Source of the DNA: Halobaculum litoreum
GTDB taxonomy: Archaea; Halobacteriota; Halobacteria; Halobacteriales; Haloferacaceae
DNA: 64,000 bases
Assembly (NCBI RefSeq): GCF_030127125.1
Contig: NZ_CP126156.1
Location: forward strand, 558,001 to 622,000
Direction of reading: 5' to 3'
In this document: positions 9,235-22,267 of the stretch, piece after piece
Layout of the letters: the number at the start of each line of letters is the position of its first letter
Position numbering within the stretch: the stretch's first letter is position 1
Notes under the pieces: generated by a model
Seen by the model: only the letters and a program-made list of their open reading frames with translations
Databases searched by the model: none
What the model was told of the DNA's origin: nothing
Program-made: the position numbers and the translations under genes

Positions 9235-9320
9235 TGAATCCCATCGCCCGCTGTGGACGGGCGCGATGCCGGAATGACGGCCCCCGAGGGCGCTCGGGGG
9301 CGGTGACTCTTCGCGACACG
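9235..9320 (+). ncRNA. Candidate structured small RNA (H/ACA-like)
   Basis: Two stems follow a TATA-like element in a gene-free spacer. Hairpin 1 pairs CATCGC (9242-9247) with GCGATG (9263-9268), with an inner CCG/CGG extension. Hairpin 2 is perfect: 9 bases at 9280-9288 pair with 9293-9301 around a GGCG loop. An outer pairing CGCGA (9262-9266) with TCGCG (9311-9315) is directly followed by ACA (9316-9318), as in archaeal H/ACA guide RNAs. A proper K-turn could not be drawn with confidence. It could instead be an end structure of the arginase or gyrA transcripts. Confidence 0.35.
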
Positions 9321-9387
9321 ACGACCGACCGCCGCGAGCCGTCGGCTCGTCGGTCGGCCGGCGACGCGAAAACGGGGGCCGGTCGGG

Positions 9388-11879
9388 CTACTCCTCGCCG
9401 TCCTCGGCCGTGCGCTCGCCCGAGACGCGGTCCGCCGGGAAGCGTCGACGGCGGCGACGGCGTCGCCGGCGTCGAGGTCCATCACGGTCACGCCCATCGT
9501 GTTCCGGCCGATGGTGGAGATGTCCTCGACGCGAGTGCGCATGATCTGGCCCTCGGCGCTCATCGCGAACAGGTGGTCGCCGTAGGTGACCGTCTCGAGG
9601 GCGCAGACGGGTCCGTTGCGCTCGTTCGTCTTGATGTCGATGAGTCCCTTGCCGTTGCGGCTCTGCTTGCGGTACTCGGAGAGGTCGGTCCGCTTGCCGT
9701 AGCCGTGCTCGGTGACGGTGAGGACCCAGTCGTGGGCCTCACGGTCGATGGCGGCGAGCCCGGCGACGCGGTCGTCGCCCTCCAGGTCGATCCCCCGGAC
9801 GCCGCGGGCGGTGCGGCCCATCGCGCGCACCTCGTCCTCGTCGAAGCGGATCGCCATCCCGTCGCGGGTGCCGATGACGAGGTCGCGGCCCCCGTCGGTG
9901 ACCTCGACGTCCGCCAGCGCGTCCCCCTCCACGAGACTGATCGCGCGGATCCCGGTCGAGAGGATGTTGTCGAACTCGTCGCCGGCGGTGCGTTTCACGT
10001 AGCCGCCCTCGGTCGCCATCGTGAGGTACTCGTCGCCGGTGAGGTCGTCCGTGTTGACGACCGCGGTCAACTCCTCGTCGTCGTCGAGGTCGAGGACGTT
10101 CACCGCCGACTTCCCGCGGGCGGTGCGGCCCATCTCCGGCACCTGATACGTCTTCAGCTGGTAGACGCGGCCCTTGTCCGTGAAGCACAGGAGGTAGTCG
10201 TGCGTCGAGGCGACGAACACCGAGGAGACGCGGTCGCCCTCCTTCAGGTCGGTGCCGATGATCCCCTTCCCCCCGCGATTCTGCGCGCGGAACTGGGCGG
10301 CGGGCATCCGCTTGATGTAGTCGTCCTCCGAGAGCACGACGACCGACTCCTCCTCCGGGATGAGGTCCTCGTGGGTGACGGTGCCGGTGTCCTCGACGAA
10401 CCCCGTGCGGCGCTCGTCGTCGTACCGGTCTTTGATCTCGCGGAGCTCGTCTTTGATCACCCCGAGGAGTTCGTCCTCGGAGTCGAGGATCTCCGTGAGG
10501 CGCTCGATGGTCGCCTGTACGTCCTCGTACTCCCGTTCGATCTCGGCTGCCTCCATCGAGGTGAGCGACCCGAGCTGCATCCGGACGATGTGCTCGGCCT
10601 GCTCCTCGCTGAACTCGAAGGCGTTCCGCAGCGCCGTCTTCGCGGCGTCGCGGTCCTCGCTCTCGCGGATCGTCTCGACGACGTCCTCGACGTTCTCCAA
10701 CGCCTTCAGCCGCCCTTCGAGGATGTGGGCGCGGTCCTCGGCCTCCTCGAGGTCGAACTGCGAGCGCCGGGTGACGACCTCCTTGCGGTGGTCGATGTAG
10801 TGTTCGAGCGTCTCCTTCAGCGTGAGCACCTTCGGCTGGCCGTCGACCAGCGCGAGGTTGATCACGCCGAAGGTGGACTCCAGGTGGTGCTCGAGCAGTT
10901 GGTTCTTCACCACCTCGACGTTCGCGCCGCGTTTCAGCTCGATGACGACGCGGACGCCCTCGCGGTCGGACTCGTCGCGCAGGTCCGAGATGCCCTCGAT
11001 GACGCCCTCGTTCACGTCGTTGGCGATGCGCTCGACGATGCGCGCTTTGTTCTCCTGGTACGGCAGTTCGGTGACGACGATCCGCTTGCGGTCGTTGCCG
11101 AACTCCTCGACGTCCATCTCCGCGCGGACGCGCACGCGGCCGCGGCCGGTCGTGTACGCCTCGCGGACGGAGTTGCGGCCGACGATGTTGGCGCCCGTCG
11201 GGAAGTCCGGCCCCTTCACGTGCTCCATCAGGTCCGCGACCGTCGCGTCGGGGTCGTCGATCAGTTCGATGGTCGCGTCGATCACCTCGCCGAGGTTGTG
11301 CGGCGGCACCTTCGTCGACATCCCGACCGCGATGCCGGTCGAGCCGTTGACCAGCAGGTTCGGGTACGCCGCCGGGAGCACGTCCGGCTCCTCGAGGCGG
11401 TCGTCGTAGTTGGCGGTGAAGTCGACGGTGTCCTTCTCGATGTCCGCCAGCAGCTCCTCGGCGATGGAGGACATCCGCGCCTCCGTGTACCGCATCGCCG
11501 CGGCGGGGTCGCCGTCCATCGAGCCGAAGTTCCCCTGCCCGTCGACGAGCGGGTAGCGCATGGAGAACTCCTGGGCCATGTTCACCAGCGTGTCGTAGAT
11601 GGCCTGGTCGCCGTGGGGGTGGTAGTCACCCATCGTCTCGCCGACCACGGAGGAGGACTTCCGGTGGCTGGTGTTGGAGGTGACGCCCATCTCGTGCATC
11701 GCGTAGAGGATGCGCCGGTGGACGGGCTTCAGCCCGTCGCGGACGTCGGGGAGCGCCCGCCCCGCGATGACGGACATCGCGTAGTCGATGTACGACTGCT
11801 CCATCTCGTCCTCGATGCGGACGCGGTCGATCTGGGCCGCGCGGACGTCCTGCGGGTCGACCGGTGCGTCCGAACTCAT
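9388..11879 (-). CDS. gyrA: DNA gyrase subunit A, frameshift near the C-terminus
   Basis: About 830 residues. The breakage-reunion subunit of gyrase: cuts and rejoins DNA to add negative supercoils. The active-site Tyr131 is in [10 protein letters not shown]; the HGDQAIYD and GQGNFGS motifs are canonical, and the C-terminal pinwheel contains a GyrA-box-like QNRGGKG. The reading frame is intact to [14 protein letters not shown]. It then shifts near 9440-9445, where a missing base would restore [17 protein letters not shown] and a stop at 9388. Without the fix the frame runs through the antisense of arginase. It is downstream of gyrB with a 58-base gap (operon). Confidence 0.93.
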
Positions 11880-11937
11880 CGATACACCTCGCCGTCGTGC
11901 GTGTGTCGTGTCGTCATGTGCGTCGCCTGCATCGGTG

Positions 11938-14130
<2,193 letters not shown>

Positions 14131-14136
14131 TTATAA
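14131..14136 (+). promoter_or_regulatory. top6B TATA box
   Basis: TTATAA followed by CCCC, 30-35 bases before the top6B ATG. The core TTATAACC is shared in the same orientation sense with the gyrB promoter. Confidence 0.55.
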
Positions 14137-14165
14137 CCCCACGTCGGATACGACCCCGTACGAGA

Positions 14166-16571
14166 ATGACGTCGTTCCAGTCGCAACTCGGCGAGGACCA
14201 GGGGATCGCCGACGAGCTGGCCGAGGGCCAGCGGGAGATCTCCATCGCCGAGTTCTTCGAGAAGAACAAGCACATGCTCGGGTTCGACTCGGGCGCCCGC
14301 GGGCTGGTCACCGCCGTCAAGGAGGCCGTCGACAACGCGCTCGACGCCTGCGAGGAGGCGGGGATCCGGCCGGACATCTACGTCGAGATCAGGGAGGTCG
14401 GCGACTACTACCGCCTGATCGTCGAGGACAACGGCCCGGGGATCACCAAGGCGCAGCTCCCGAAGGTGTTCGGGAAACTGCTGTACGGCTCCCGGTTCCA
14501 CGCCCGCGAGCAGTCGCGCGGCCAGCAGGGGATCGGCATCTCCGCGGCCGTCCTCTACTCGCAGCTCACCTCCGGCAAGCCCGCGAAGATCACCTCGCGG
14601 CCGAAGGGGGAGGCCGACGCGCAGTACTTCGAGCTGATCATCGACACGGACACGAACGAACCGGAGATCAAAGCCGAGCGCACCACCTCGTGGGACCGCT
14701 CGCACGGCACCCGGATCGAGGTGGAGATGGAGGCGAACATGCGCGCGCGCCAGCAGCTCCACGACTACATCAAACACACCGCGGTCGTCAACCCGCACGC
14801 CCGGCTCGAACTGCGCGAGCCGGGGCTGGACGCGCCGCTGAAGTTCGAGCGCGGCACCGACCAGCTTCCGGCGGAGACGGAGGAGATCCGCCCCCACCCG
14901 CACGGGGTCGAACTCGGCACGCTGATCAAGATGCTGGAGGCGACCGAGAGCTACTCCGTCTCGGGGTTCCTGCAGGAGGAGTTCACCCGGGTCGGCCGGA
15001 AGACGGCCGACAAGGTGGTCGACAACTTCCGCGACCGTCACTTCGGCCGCGAACTCGGCTGGAGCGCCGACGAGGAGCCGGTGACGGCCGCGCTCACCGA
15101 CGCCGTCTCGAACAAGGGCGCGGCGGCGACCGGCTTCTTCGCCGAGGAGGTGGCGAGCACGCTCGCCTCGCGCGAACGCACCAGCTACTCCGAGTTGGTC
15201 GGCATCGTCGACAACGTCGCCGAGGCCGCCGAGGACGAGTACGGCACGCGCTTCGGCGCCACCGTGCGCGAGAACGCGGTCGCGGCCGCGTGGGCGGCGA
15301 TGACGGCGTTCGACGCCGACGAGGACGTCGACGAACTCACCGACGACCTGTACCCGCTCGTCGACGAGGCCACCTCCACCCGGAAGGACGACGCCGTCGT
15401 CGCCGGGATGGCCGAGCGATTGGCGCGCCGGTTCGCCGCCGACGACGAGCGCACGCGTGCGACCCACAAGCGACTGCAGGCGCTCGTCGACGAGGCGGCC
15501 GACGACACCGAGGAGTTCGACGACGCCACCTTCGGCGACACCGCCCGCGAGAACGTCGTCGAGGCGCTGTGGTCACGGATGGTCACCGTCCCCGACGACG
15601 TGCCGAAGGTGCGCGAGGCGGCCGAGCGCCGCGACACCGCCAGCGAGCTGCTGGAGGCGATGCGCGAGACGGACATCCTCGCGCCGCCGACCGACTGTCT
15701 CGCGCCCATCACCTCGGAGCTCGTCGAGGCGGGCCTCCGCAAGGAGTTCGACGCGGACTTCTACGCGGCGGCCACGCGCGACGCCGAGGTCCACGGCGGC
15801 GACCCGTTCATCGTCGAGGCCGGCATCGCCTACGGCGGCGAGTTGGACGAGGGCGGGCAGGTCGACCTCCTCCGGTTCGCCAACCGCGTGCCGCTGGTGT
15901 ACCAGCGCGGGGCGTGTGCGACCACGGACGTGGTCAAGCGCATCGGCTGGCGCAACTACGGGCTCGACCAGCCCGGCGGCTCGGGGATGCCGAACGGCCC
16001 CGCCGTCATCATGATCCACGTCGCCTCGACGAACGTCCCGTTCACCAGCGAGTCGAAGGACGCGCTCGCCAACATCCCCGCGATCGAAGACGAGATCGAA
16101 CTCGCCGTCCGGGAGGCGGCGCGCGAACTGAAGTCGTACCTGAACAAGCGGCGCTCGATGCAGAAGCGCCGCGAGAAACAGGACGTGCTCGGGCGGATCC
16201 TCCCGGAGATGGCCGACAAGGTCGCGGAGGTGACCGGCCGCGAGCGGCCGAACATCGACGCGGCGCTGGCGCGCATCATGAACAACGTCGGGATCGAGCG
16301 CGAGCGCGACGGCGACACCGTCCGACTGATCGTCGAGAACCACTCCGACCGCAACGAGGCGCCCGACGTGACCGACATCGTCAGCGTCGAACCGACGGAC
16401 GTGCCCGAGGAGGCGACCGTCGTCGACCTCGACGGCGAGTGGTTCGTGAAGTGGAACCCGACGGTCGCGGCCGGCGAGGAGGCGGTGTTGGAGTACACCG
16501 TCGCCGGCGACGCGGAGTTCGACGTGAACGTGGACGGCATCGAGACCGAGAAGCTGACCGTGAACGCCTGA
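14166..16571 (+). CDS. top6B: DNA topoisomerase VI subunit B
   Basis: 801 residues from ATG 14166 ([12 protein letters not shown]); an upstream Met in frame adds non-homologous residues. GHKL ATPase motifs are [21 protein letters not shown] and [18 protein letters not shown], with the transducer domain behind. It is longer than bacterial-size homologues (about 530 in Methanosarcina core). An acidic Ala/Asp-rich insertion of roughly 200 residues (from about residue 310) is a haloarchaeal feature. It forms the A2B2 type IIB enzyme with the next gene. Confidence 0.95.
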   Translation: MTSFQSQLGEDQGIADELAEGQREISIAEFFEKNKHMLGFDSGARGLVTAVKEAVDNALDACEEAGIRPDIYVEIREVGDYYRLIVEDNGPGITKAQLPKVFGKLLYGSRFHAREQSRGQQGIGISAAVLYSQLTSGKPAKITSRPKGEADAQYFELIIDTDTNEPEIKAERTTSWDRSHGTRIEVEMEANMRARQQLHDYIKHTAVVNPHARLELREPGLDAPLKFERGTDQLPAETEEIRPHPHGVELGTLIKMLEATESYSVSGFLQEEFTRVGRKTADKVVDNFRDRHFGRELGWSADEEPVTAALTDAVSNKGAAATGFFAEEVASTLASRERTSYSELVGIVDNVAEAAEDEYGTRFGATVRENAVAAAWAAMTAFDADEDVDELTDDLYPLVDEATSTRKDDAVVAGMAERLARRFAADDERTRATHKRLQALVDEAADDTEEFDDATFGDTARENVVEALWSRMVTVPDDVPKVREAAERRDTASELLEAMRETDILAPPTDCLAPITSELVEAGLRKEFDADFYAAATRDAEVHGGDPFIVEAGIAYGGELDEGGQVDLLRFANRVPLVYQRGACATTDVVKRIGWRNYGLDQPGGSGMPNGPAVIMIHVASTNVPFTSESKDALANIPAIEDEIELAVREAARELKSYLNKRRSMQKRREKQDVLGRILPEMADKVAEVTGRERPNIDAALARIMNNVGIERERDGDTVRLIVENHSDRNEAPDVTDIVSVEPTDVPEEATVVDLDGEWFVKWNPTVAAGEEAVLEYTVAGDAEFDVNVDGIETEKLTVNA

Positions 16572-16572
16572 T

Positions 16573-17688
16573 ATGAGCGCAGACACACCCGAATCCGACA
16601 CCCGACTGAACGAGGAGAAGGCCCGCGAGCAGCTGATCGAACTCGCGGCGGAGTTCTACGACCAGTTCGACCACGGGGACATCCCCGAGATGACGCTCCC
16701 CACGCGGACGAAGAGCAACATCGTCTTCGACGAGGAGGCGGGCGTGTGGGTGTACGGCGACCGCACCTCCACGCGCTCGGCCAACTCCGTCCGGGGGGCG
16801 CGCAAGCTCCTGAAGGCGGTGTACGCCGTCGAGTTCCTCGCCCAACAGCTCGAGGAGAACCGCTCGTCGACCCTGCGTGAGCTGTACTACCTCAGCGAGT
16901 CGTGGGACTCCGAGGAGGCGCAGTTCAGCACGCAGGACGAGTCGAACCAGCTGATCGAGGACCTGGAGATCGTCTCCGGCGTCACCCGCGAGGACTTCCA
17001 CATGCGCCCGGAGGAGTCGGGCGCGAAGGTGATGGGGCCGCTGAAGATCCGCGAGCAGACCCGCCGCGGCGACCGCGAGATCCACTGTCAGGAGGACGTC
17101 GGGCAGGGCGGCTACCAGATCCCGAACAACCCCGACACCATCGAGTTCCTCGACAACGACGCCGAGTTCGTCCTCTGCGTCGAGACCGGCGGGATGCGCG
17201 ACCGCCTCGTCGAGAACGGCTTCGACGTCGACTACGACTCGATCGTCGTCCACCTCGGCGGCCAGCCCGCCCGCGCGACCCGCCGGCTCACCAAGCGCCT
17301 GCACGACGAACTCGACCTCCCGGTCGTGGTGTTCTGTGACGGCGACCCGTGGTCGTACCGCATCTTCGGCTCCGTCGCCTACGGGTCGATCAAGTCCGCG
17401 CACCTCTCGGAGTACCTCGCGACGCCGGAGGCGAAGTACGTGGGGATCCGCCCGCAGGACATCGTCGACTACGACCTGCCGACCGACCCGCTGTCGGACT
17501 CCGACGTCAACGCCCTCGAGTCGGAGCTGGAGGACCCGCGCTTCCAGACCGACTTCTGGACCGAGCAGATCGAGCTCCAGCTCGACATCGAGAAGAAGGC
17601 CGAGCAGCAGGCGCTCGCCGCGCAGGGGCTCGACTTCGTCACCGACACCTACCTCCCCGAGCGGCTCGGGGAGATGGGCGTCCTCTGA
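16573..17688 (+). CDS. top6A: DNA topoisomerase VI subunit A (Spo11 family)
   Basis: 371 residues. The DNA-cleaving subunit; the catalytic tyrosine is in [11 protein letters not shown] (Tyr105/106). The Toprim domain metal site is [12 protein letters not shown], with [13 protein letters not shown] before it. It begins one base after the top6B stop, so the two are co-transcribed. The C-terminal [11 protein letters not shown] is standard for archaeal top6A. Confidence 0.95.
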   Translation: MSADTPESDTRLNEEKAREQLIELAAEFYDQFDHGDIPEMTLPTRTKSNIVFDEEAGVWVYGDRTSTRSANSVRGARKLLKAVYAVEFLAQQLEENRSSTLRELYYLSESWDSEEAQFSTQDESNQLIEDLEIVSGVTREDFHMRPEESGAKVMGPLKIREQTRRGDREIHCQEDVGQGGYQIPNNPDTIEFLDNDAEFVLCVETGGMRDRLVENGFDVDYDSIVVHLGGQPARATRRLTKRLHDELDLPVVVFCDGDPWSYRIFGSVAYGSIKSAHLSEYLATPEAKYVGIRPQDIVDYDLPTDPLSDSDVNALESELEDPRFQTDFWTEQIELQLDIEKKAEQQALAAQGLDFVTDTYLPERLGEMGVL

Positions 17689-17693
17689 GGGCG

Positions 17694-18631
17694 CTACCGG
17701 GGGTCCGACTCGACCTCGGGCTCCCGTTCGCTCGCCCCGGCCGTGGAGCGGTCGCGGCGCGCGTCGCCGCGCGCGCCGCGCTCGGCCCGCATCCGGGCCA
17801 GTTCGGCGTCGATCTCGTCGTCGTCGAACGGGCCGGCCGTCTCGTCGGCACAGGCGGCGCAGTACACGTTCTCCCCCGACGAGGCGGTCCGCACCGGGAG
17901 GCCGGCGACGTACAGCCGCTCGGCGTAGCGGCGGTGCTCGCCGTGGAACACGCGGCGGCCGCAGGCGGCACACGGCTCGGAGGGGTTGCGGACGCGCTCG
18001 CGCTCGACGGTCCGCTCGGTGCCGAACGTGCCGGGCGACTTCACGCCGTCGCGGGCGACCCGGGGCAGCGAGACGACGGCCAGCGCCGACAGGACGAACA
18101 CCAGCGCGCCGAGCACCGTCGCGAGCAGGGAGGCGTCGGCGATCAGCGCGGCCGCGAACCACACCAGCCCGACGAACAGGAGGCCGCCGCCGGCGAGCGT
18201 CGCGAGGACGGTCCCGAGCCCGGGGCCGCCGTCGCCGCCGGACAGCGACCGCTCGGTCCCGTCGGCGTACACCTCGCGCCGCGGCGCGCCCGAACTGTAC
18301 CGGTACAGCGCGTACAGGAGGTTCCCGATCCCGCCGGTCAACAGGAACAGGACGACGTGGACCGGGATCCGGCCGAAGCCGCGCTTGCGGAGGACGACCC
18401 GCTCGCCGTCGTCGGCGAGCGTCTCCCACCCTCGGCGTGGAGGTCGTCGACCCGACGGCGGAGCCACGCGCGGTCCTCGGCGCTGGGGGCGCGGCGGGCG
18501 CCGCCGGCGCCGGCGCCGGCGACGGGCGTCGCGGCGCCGCAGTCCGAGCAGAACCGGTCGTGGGGGGCGACCACCGCGCCGCAGTCGGGGCAGCCGGCGG
18601 GGTCGTGGCCGTGGGAGGCACCGGAGGGCAT
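17694..18631 (-). CDS. Zinc-ribbon membrane protein, frameshifted
   Basis: About 312 residues after correcting one shift. The N-terminus (from 18631) has a double CxxC ribbon, CPDCGAVV and CSDCGAAT. After the shift near 18430 the frame resumes as GWETLADDGERVVLRKRGFG. This is followed by a hydrophobic region with about four helices (VHVVLFLLTGGIGNLLYALY, AGGGLLFVGLVWFAAALI, ATVLGALVFVLSALAVVSL). A second CAACG and CAAC pair sits near the C-terminus. One G appears missing from a GGG run. Probably a sensor or scaffold; function unknown. Confidence 0.65.
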
Positions 18632-18718
18632 CTCGACGGTATGTCACTCACGGGAGGGGAAGTAGCTTGCGTGCGGTGTCGTTGCCCGGTAGCGACGGGA
18701 TCGGTTCGCCGCGCCGGC

Positions 18719-19495
18719 TCACGCGGTCGTCTCGTCGAGCGCGACCGGCACCGCCCGCTTCGCCACGTCGCTCGCGAACGCGGCGGAGTCGGCTTCGAGG
18801 AACTCGAGCGTGTTGTAGTGGATCGGGACGACGAGGTCGGGGTCCATGCGCTCGGCGAGGGCGGCGGCCTCGGGGCCGCTCATGCAGACGTCGCCCGAGA
18901 TGTTGGCGAGGAACAGCGACACGTCGAGTTCGGCGAACGCGTCGAGCGCGTCGGAGTCGCCGGGCCAGAACACCGAGGTGTCGTCCGCGCCGACGGTGAA
19001 GCGGTAGCCGACGCCCGACCCCTCCGGGTGCGGCACGGAGCCGTCGCGGTTCGCGTGGGACCCGTCGGGGTCGTTGTACGCGGGCACCGACCACACGTCG
19101 CCGACGCCGTCGACGGCGACGTGGTCGGCGTCGCCGACGCGGACGACCTCGAACGGCAGGTCCTCGACCGGCTTCACGTCGCGGTCGATGGCGCCCGCGT
19201 CGACGCCCTCGAACACCACGACGGTCGCGTCGTCGGCGGCGACGCGCTCGATCCCCTCGGAGTCGTAGTGGTGGTCGTGGGTGACGACGACGAGGTCGGC
19301 GTCCATCGGCCGGTGGTCGGTGGCGCGCGGGTGGGCCGCGTCCTTCGGGTTGCCGCCGCCGGGGGGCGTCCACTCGCCGGTGAGCACGCCGTAGCGGCCC
19401 GGGTCGGTGTAGACGACGGTGCCGTCCGCGCTCTCGATCCGCGCCGTCGCGTAGCCGTACCACGTCACCCGGAGGTCGTCGTGCCTGACGGTCAT
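18719..19495 (-). CDS. MBL-fold metal-dependent hydrolase (UlaG/YfiN-like)
   Basis: 258 residues. The metallo-beta-lactamase core has VVVTHDHHYDSEGI (HxHxxD), a later Asp in WPGDSD and a C-terminal His in PIHYNTLEF. A GWTPPGGGNP-like loop near the N-terminus resembles lactonase-type family members. Substrate unknown; UlaG-like L-ascorbate-6-phosphate lactonase would be a distant analogue. It stands alone on the minus strand. Confidence 0.75.
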   Translation of the reverse strand: MTVRHDDLRVTWYGYATARIESADGTVVYTDPGRYGVLTGEWTPPGGGNPKDAAHPRATDHRPMDADLVVVTHDHHYDSEGIERVAADDATVVVFEGVDAGAIDRDVKPVEDLPFEVVRVGDADHVAVDGVGDVWSVPAYNDPDGSHANRDGSVPHPEGSGVGYRFTVGADDTSVFWPGDSDALDAFAELDVSLFLANISGDVCMSGPEAAALAERMDPDLVVPIHYNTLEFLEADSAAFASDVAKRAVPVALDETTA

Positions 19496-19520
19496 GTGCG
19501 ATGGAGGGGCCGGGACGCGC

Positions 19521-19724
19521 CTATAAGTACCGCTCCCCGAGCGGCCCGGCGGAGAACCCGACGGCGAACAGGAACAGGACGACCGTGAGGGCGGCGAGCC
19601 GCAGCGTCGTCGACAGCGAACTCCCGCCGGCGGCGACGGCGACGGTGGCGACGAGCGCCGCGGCGGCGGCGACGGCGAGCAACACCTGTAACGGGTACTC
19701 GCGGAGGATCCGGCGTGTGTCCAT
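19521..19724 (-). CDS. Small two-helix membrane protein
   Basis: 67 residues from the ATG at 19724. A basic head (MDTRRILREYP) is followed by two hydrophobic helices, LQVLLAVAAAAALVATVAVA and TLRLAALTVVLFLFAVGFSA. No motif recognised. Confidence 0.6.
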   Translation of the reverse strand: MDTRRILREYPLQVLLAVAAAAALVATVAVAAGGSSLSTTLRLAALTVVLFLFAVGFSAGPLGERYL

Positions 19725-19797
19725 GTGCGAGCGCACGACCGCCCCCGAGTAGTGTCTTGTCACTCGGCGGCGAGGGGGGGCCGTCGGCGTCGCCGGG

Positions 19798-21578
19798 TCA
19801 GTCGTCGGCGTCGTCGCCCGCGAGCCGCCGGAGACGGGACAGCGTGTCGGCGTCGGCCGGCGCCTTGTCGTCGCGCACGGCGACGAACCGCGGGAACCGC
19901 AGGGCGTACCCCGAGCCGTACGTCGGCGACGTTCTGGATCTCCTCGTACCCCACCTCGAACACGACCGCGGGGGCGAACCGGACGGACTGGCCGGACTCG
20001 GACTCCACGTGCGGCTCCAGCAGCGCGGTCAACTCCGCCAACTCCTCGTCGGTGATCCCGGTCGCGACCCTGCCGACGACGGCGTGGTCGCCGGCCGTGC
20101 CGTCCCCCTCGTCGGCGGCCCGCACCGCCACCTCGAACGTGCCGAACTGCTCGGCCCGCCGGCCCTCGCCCCACTCGGCGCCGGTGACGACGAGGTCGAG
20201 CGTCTCGACGTCGGGCTTGCGCTTGAGCCACTCCTTCCCGCGGTTGCCGGGGTCGTACGTCGAGTCCGGGCGCTTGAGCATCACGCCCTCGTGGCCGGCC
20301 GCGAGCGCGTCGGCCTCGAACGCCTCGATCGCGGCGGCGTCCCCGGAGACGAGGGTCTCGGAGACGCCCTCGTCGAGGACCTCGCGGAGCCGCTCGTGGC
20401 GCTCGGTCAGCGGCGCGTCGAGCAGGTCGTCGCCGCCGGCGTGGAGGCAGTCGAACGCCCGGAGCTCCACCCGGACCTCCTCGCGCATCCGGTCGACGTC
20501 GTGCTTGCGACGGAACCGGCGCAGGATCTCCTGGAAGGGGAGCGGCTCGCCGTCGTCGGCGACGGCGACCGCCTCGCCGTCGAGGATCGCCGGCGCGGTC
20601 GCGTGCTCGCGCACGTGCTCGACGAGTTCCGGCAGCGCCGCGGTGACGTCCTCCATGTTGCGCGAGTAGACGGAGACGGGTCCCGCACCGGGGGCGGCCG
20701 CGTCGGATCCGGCGTCGGCGTCCGGGGCCGCCTCGTAGTGGATCTGGACGCGCGCGCCGTCGTACTTCGTCTCGGCGACGGCCTCGCCCCACGTGTCCAG
20801 CGCGTCGGCGACGGTGCCCGCCTGCGCGAGCATCGACCGGACCGGCCGCCCCACCTCCAGCGAGACGCGCGGAGGCCGGCCGCGCCGTCGTCGCGGGCGA
20901 GTTCGGCGACCACCCCGTGGTCGTTCGTCACCTGCAGCGCCCGCTCGACGAGCGCGACGAGCGCCTCGGTGCGGTCCGCGTCGTCGCGCTCCTCCGTCGG
21001 CGTCGTCACCGACGCGCCGAGGAACGCCTCGGCGGTCGCGTCCCGGAGCGTCCCCGAGCCGACGCCGATCCGCATCTCGCCGAGGACGAGCCGCGCGAGG
21101 TACTTCGCCTCCGTCGGCGTCGCGCGGTTGAACAGCCCGAACAGGGTGTCGAGCCGGAACGACTCGCTCCCGTCGCCGGTCGCCTCGGCGACGGCGACGA
21201 GGTCGTCGTACACCGCCCGCACGGTGAGGCCGTCGTCGTCGCCGCCGGCCGCGAACGCCCCCAGCCCGGTCTGTCCCCCCAGGTCGAGCCCGGCGGCGAC
21301 GGCGCCGATCTCGCCGGTCTCCGCGAGGCGCGTCTCGATCGTCGCCGCGGTGACGTTCGCGCCGGCGGCGCGCGCCAGCGCCCGGTGACACAGCGCCGGA
21401 CCGACCGACAGCGTCCGGCCGTCCCAGCCGGGGAACACCGCCCCCGGAGGAAGCGCGCGACGACGGGGAGGTCGTCGCCGGCGGCCGCGAGCGTCTCCGC
21501 GACGACGCCGACCGTCGCGAGGTCGCCCTCCTCGGCGGCGGCCGCGTCGGCGCGCTCGGCGAACGTAGCGAACTCCAT
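19798..21578 (-). CDS. lig: ATP-dependent DNA ligase, three frameshifts
   Basis: About 593 residues after correction, the length of haloarchaeal replicative ligases. The active-site KYDGAR (adenylated Lys) is in [13 protein letters not shown]. Other motifs are [24 protein letters not shown] and WLKRKPD. The N-terminal DNA-binding domain starts [13 protein letters not shown]. Shifts are seen near 21444 (a G run after VVARFLRG), 20870 (AAGL to RVSLEVGRP) and 19924 (NVAD to [13 protein letters not shown]). The stop at 19798 is reached only after the last correction. An intact ligase is essential, so errors in the consensus are the simplest reading. Confidence 0.9.
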
Positions 21579-21658
21579 GCCCGCCCGGAGTCGGGCGGCG
21601 CGCAAAACTCCGACGACTCCGGACGTCCCGACGGGACGACCCGGCGGCCCGTCGCGGC

Positions 21659-22168
21659 TCAGCCCAACTCGCCGAGGTCGGCCTCGATGTCGGCGGCGGT
21701 CGGGTCGGCGGCGTCGCGCCGGATCTCGAGCTGTTCGTCGAGCCACTGTTCCTGTCGCTCCCGCCCGCCGATCCCCGCGAGCGGCTCGAGCGTCTTCGCG
21801 CCCGCGGCCGCCGTCCGACTGAGCAGCCCGCCGCGCTCCTTCAGCGCGGTCCGAGTGGGCCGGTCGGCGAACACGACGAGGCGGTCGTACTCCTGTTTCC
21901 GCACCCGCGAGGCCACGTCGGCGACGACGTCCATCGACCACCGGGCCTGCTCGGCCGGCTCCAGCTCCGTGAACTCGCGGTCGATCCCCTCCACCTCCTC
22001 GTCCGGGTCGAGCACGCCGTGTCGCTCCGAGAGGACGACCCACTCGTCACAGACCAACGTCGCCAGCTCGGCCTTCTTCGTGAAGAACGCCGTCGCGTAG
22101 CGGTCGAGCGCGCGCCCCCGGCCCCGGAACGGACAGGCGCCTGCCTGCACGAGTCCGAACGTCTCCAT
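21659..22168 (-). CDS. DUF6884-like protein
   Basis: 169 residues. GACPFRGRGRALDRYATAFF at the start, then WVVLSERHGVLDPDEEVEGID, resemble the DUF6884 arrangement (a CxK/CxxR start and a histidine-glycine-leucine-type motif); this is a tentative match. It overlaps no neighbour and is divergent from the GCS2 gene with a leaderless promoter (TTTATA at 22191-22196). Function not known. Confidence 0.55.
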   Translation of the reverse strand: METFGLVQAGACPFRGRGRALDRYATAFFTKKAELATLVCDEWVVLSERHGVLDPDEEVEGIDREFTELEPAEQARWSMDVVADVASRVRKQEYDRLVVFADRPTRTALKERGGLLSRTAAAGAKTLEPLAGIGGRERQEQWLDEQLEIRRDAADPTAADIEADLGELG

Positions 22169-22267
22169 GCGCTACCCGTCCGAGTCGTGTTTTATAAATC
22201 TTGGTTCTCGATTTCGATATGTGACTCGGCCGGAGGGTTGAACACGGCGGCGCGACCACCGGGGTGC

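Noticed and set aside
9280-9301. Rho-independent-type terminator
   Set aside because: The perfect hairpin lacks a U-run, and archaeal terminators rely on T-rich ends rather than hairpins; an RNA is the better, though unproven, reading.
8346-9387. Apparent C-terminal extension of GyrA overlapping arginase
   Set aside because: It is antisense to arginase and appears only because of the frameshift near 9443; the corrected frame stops at 9388.
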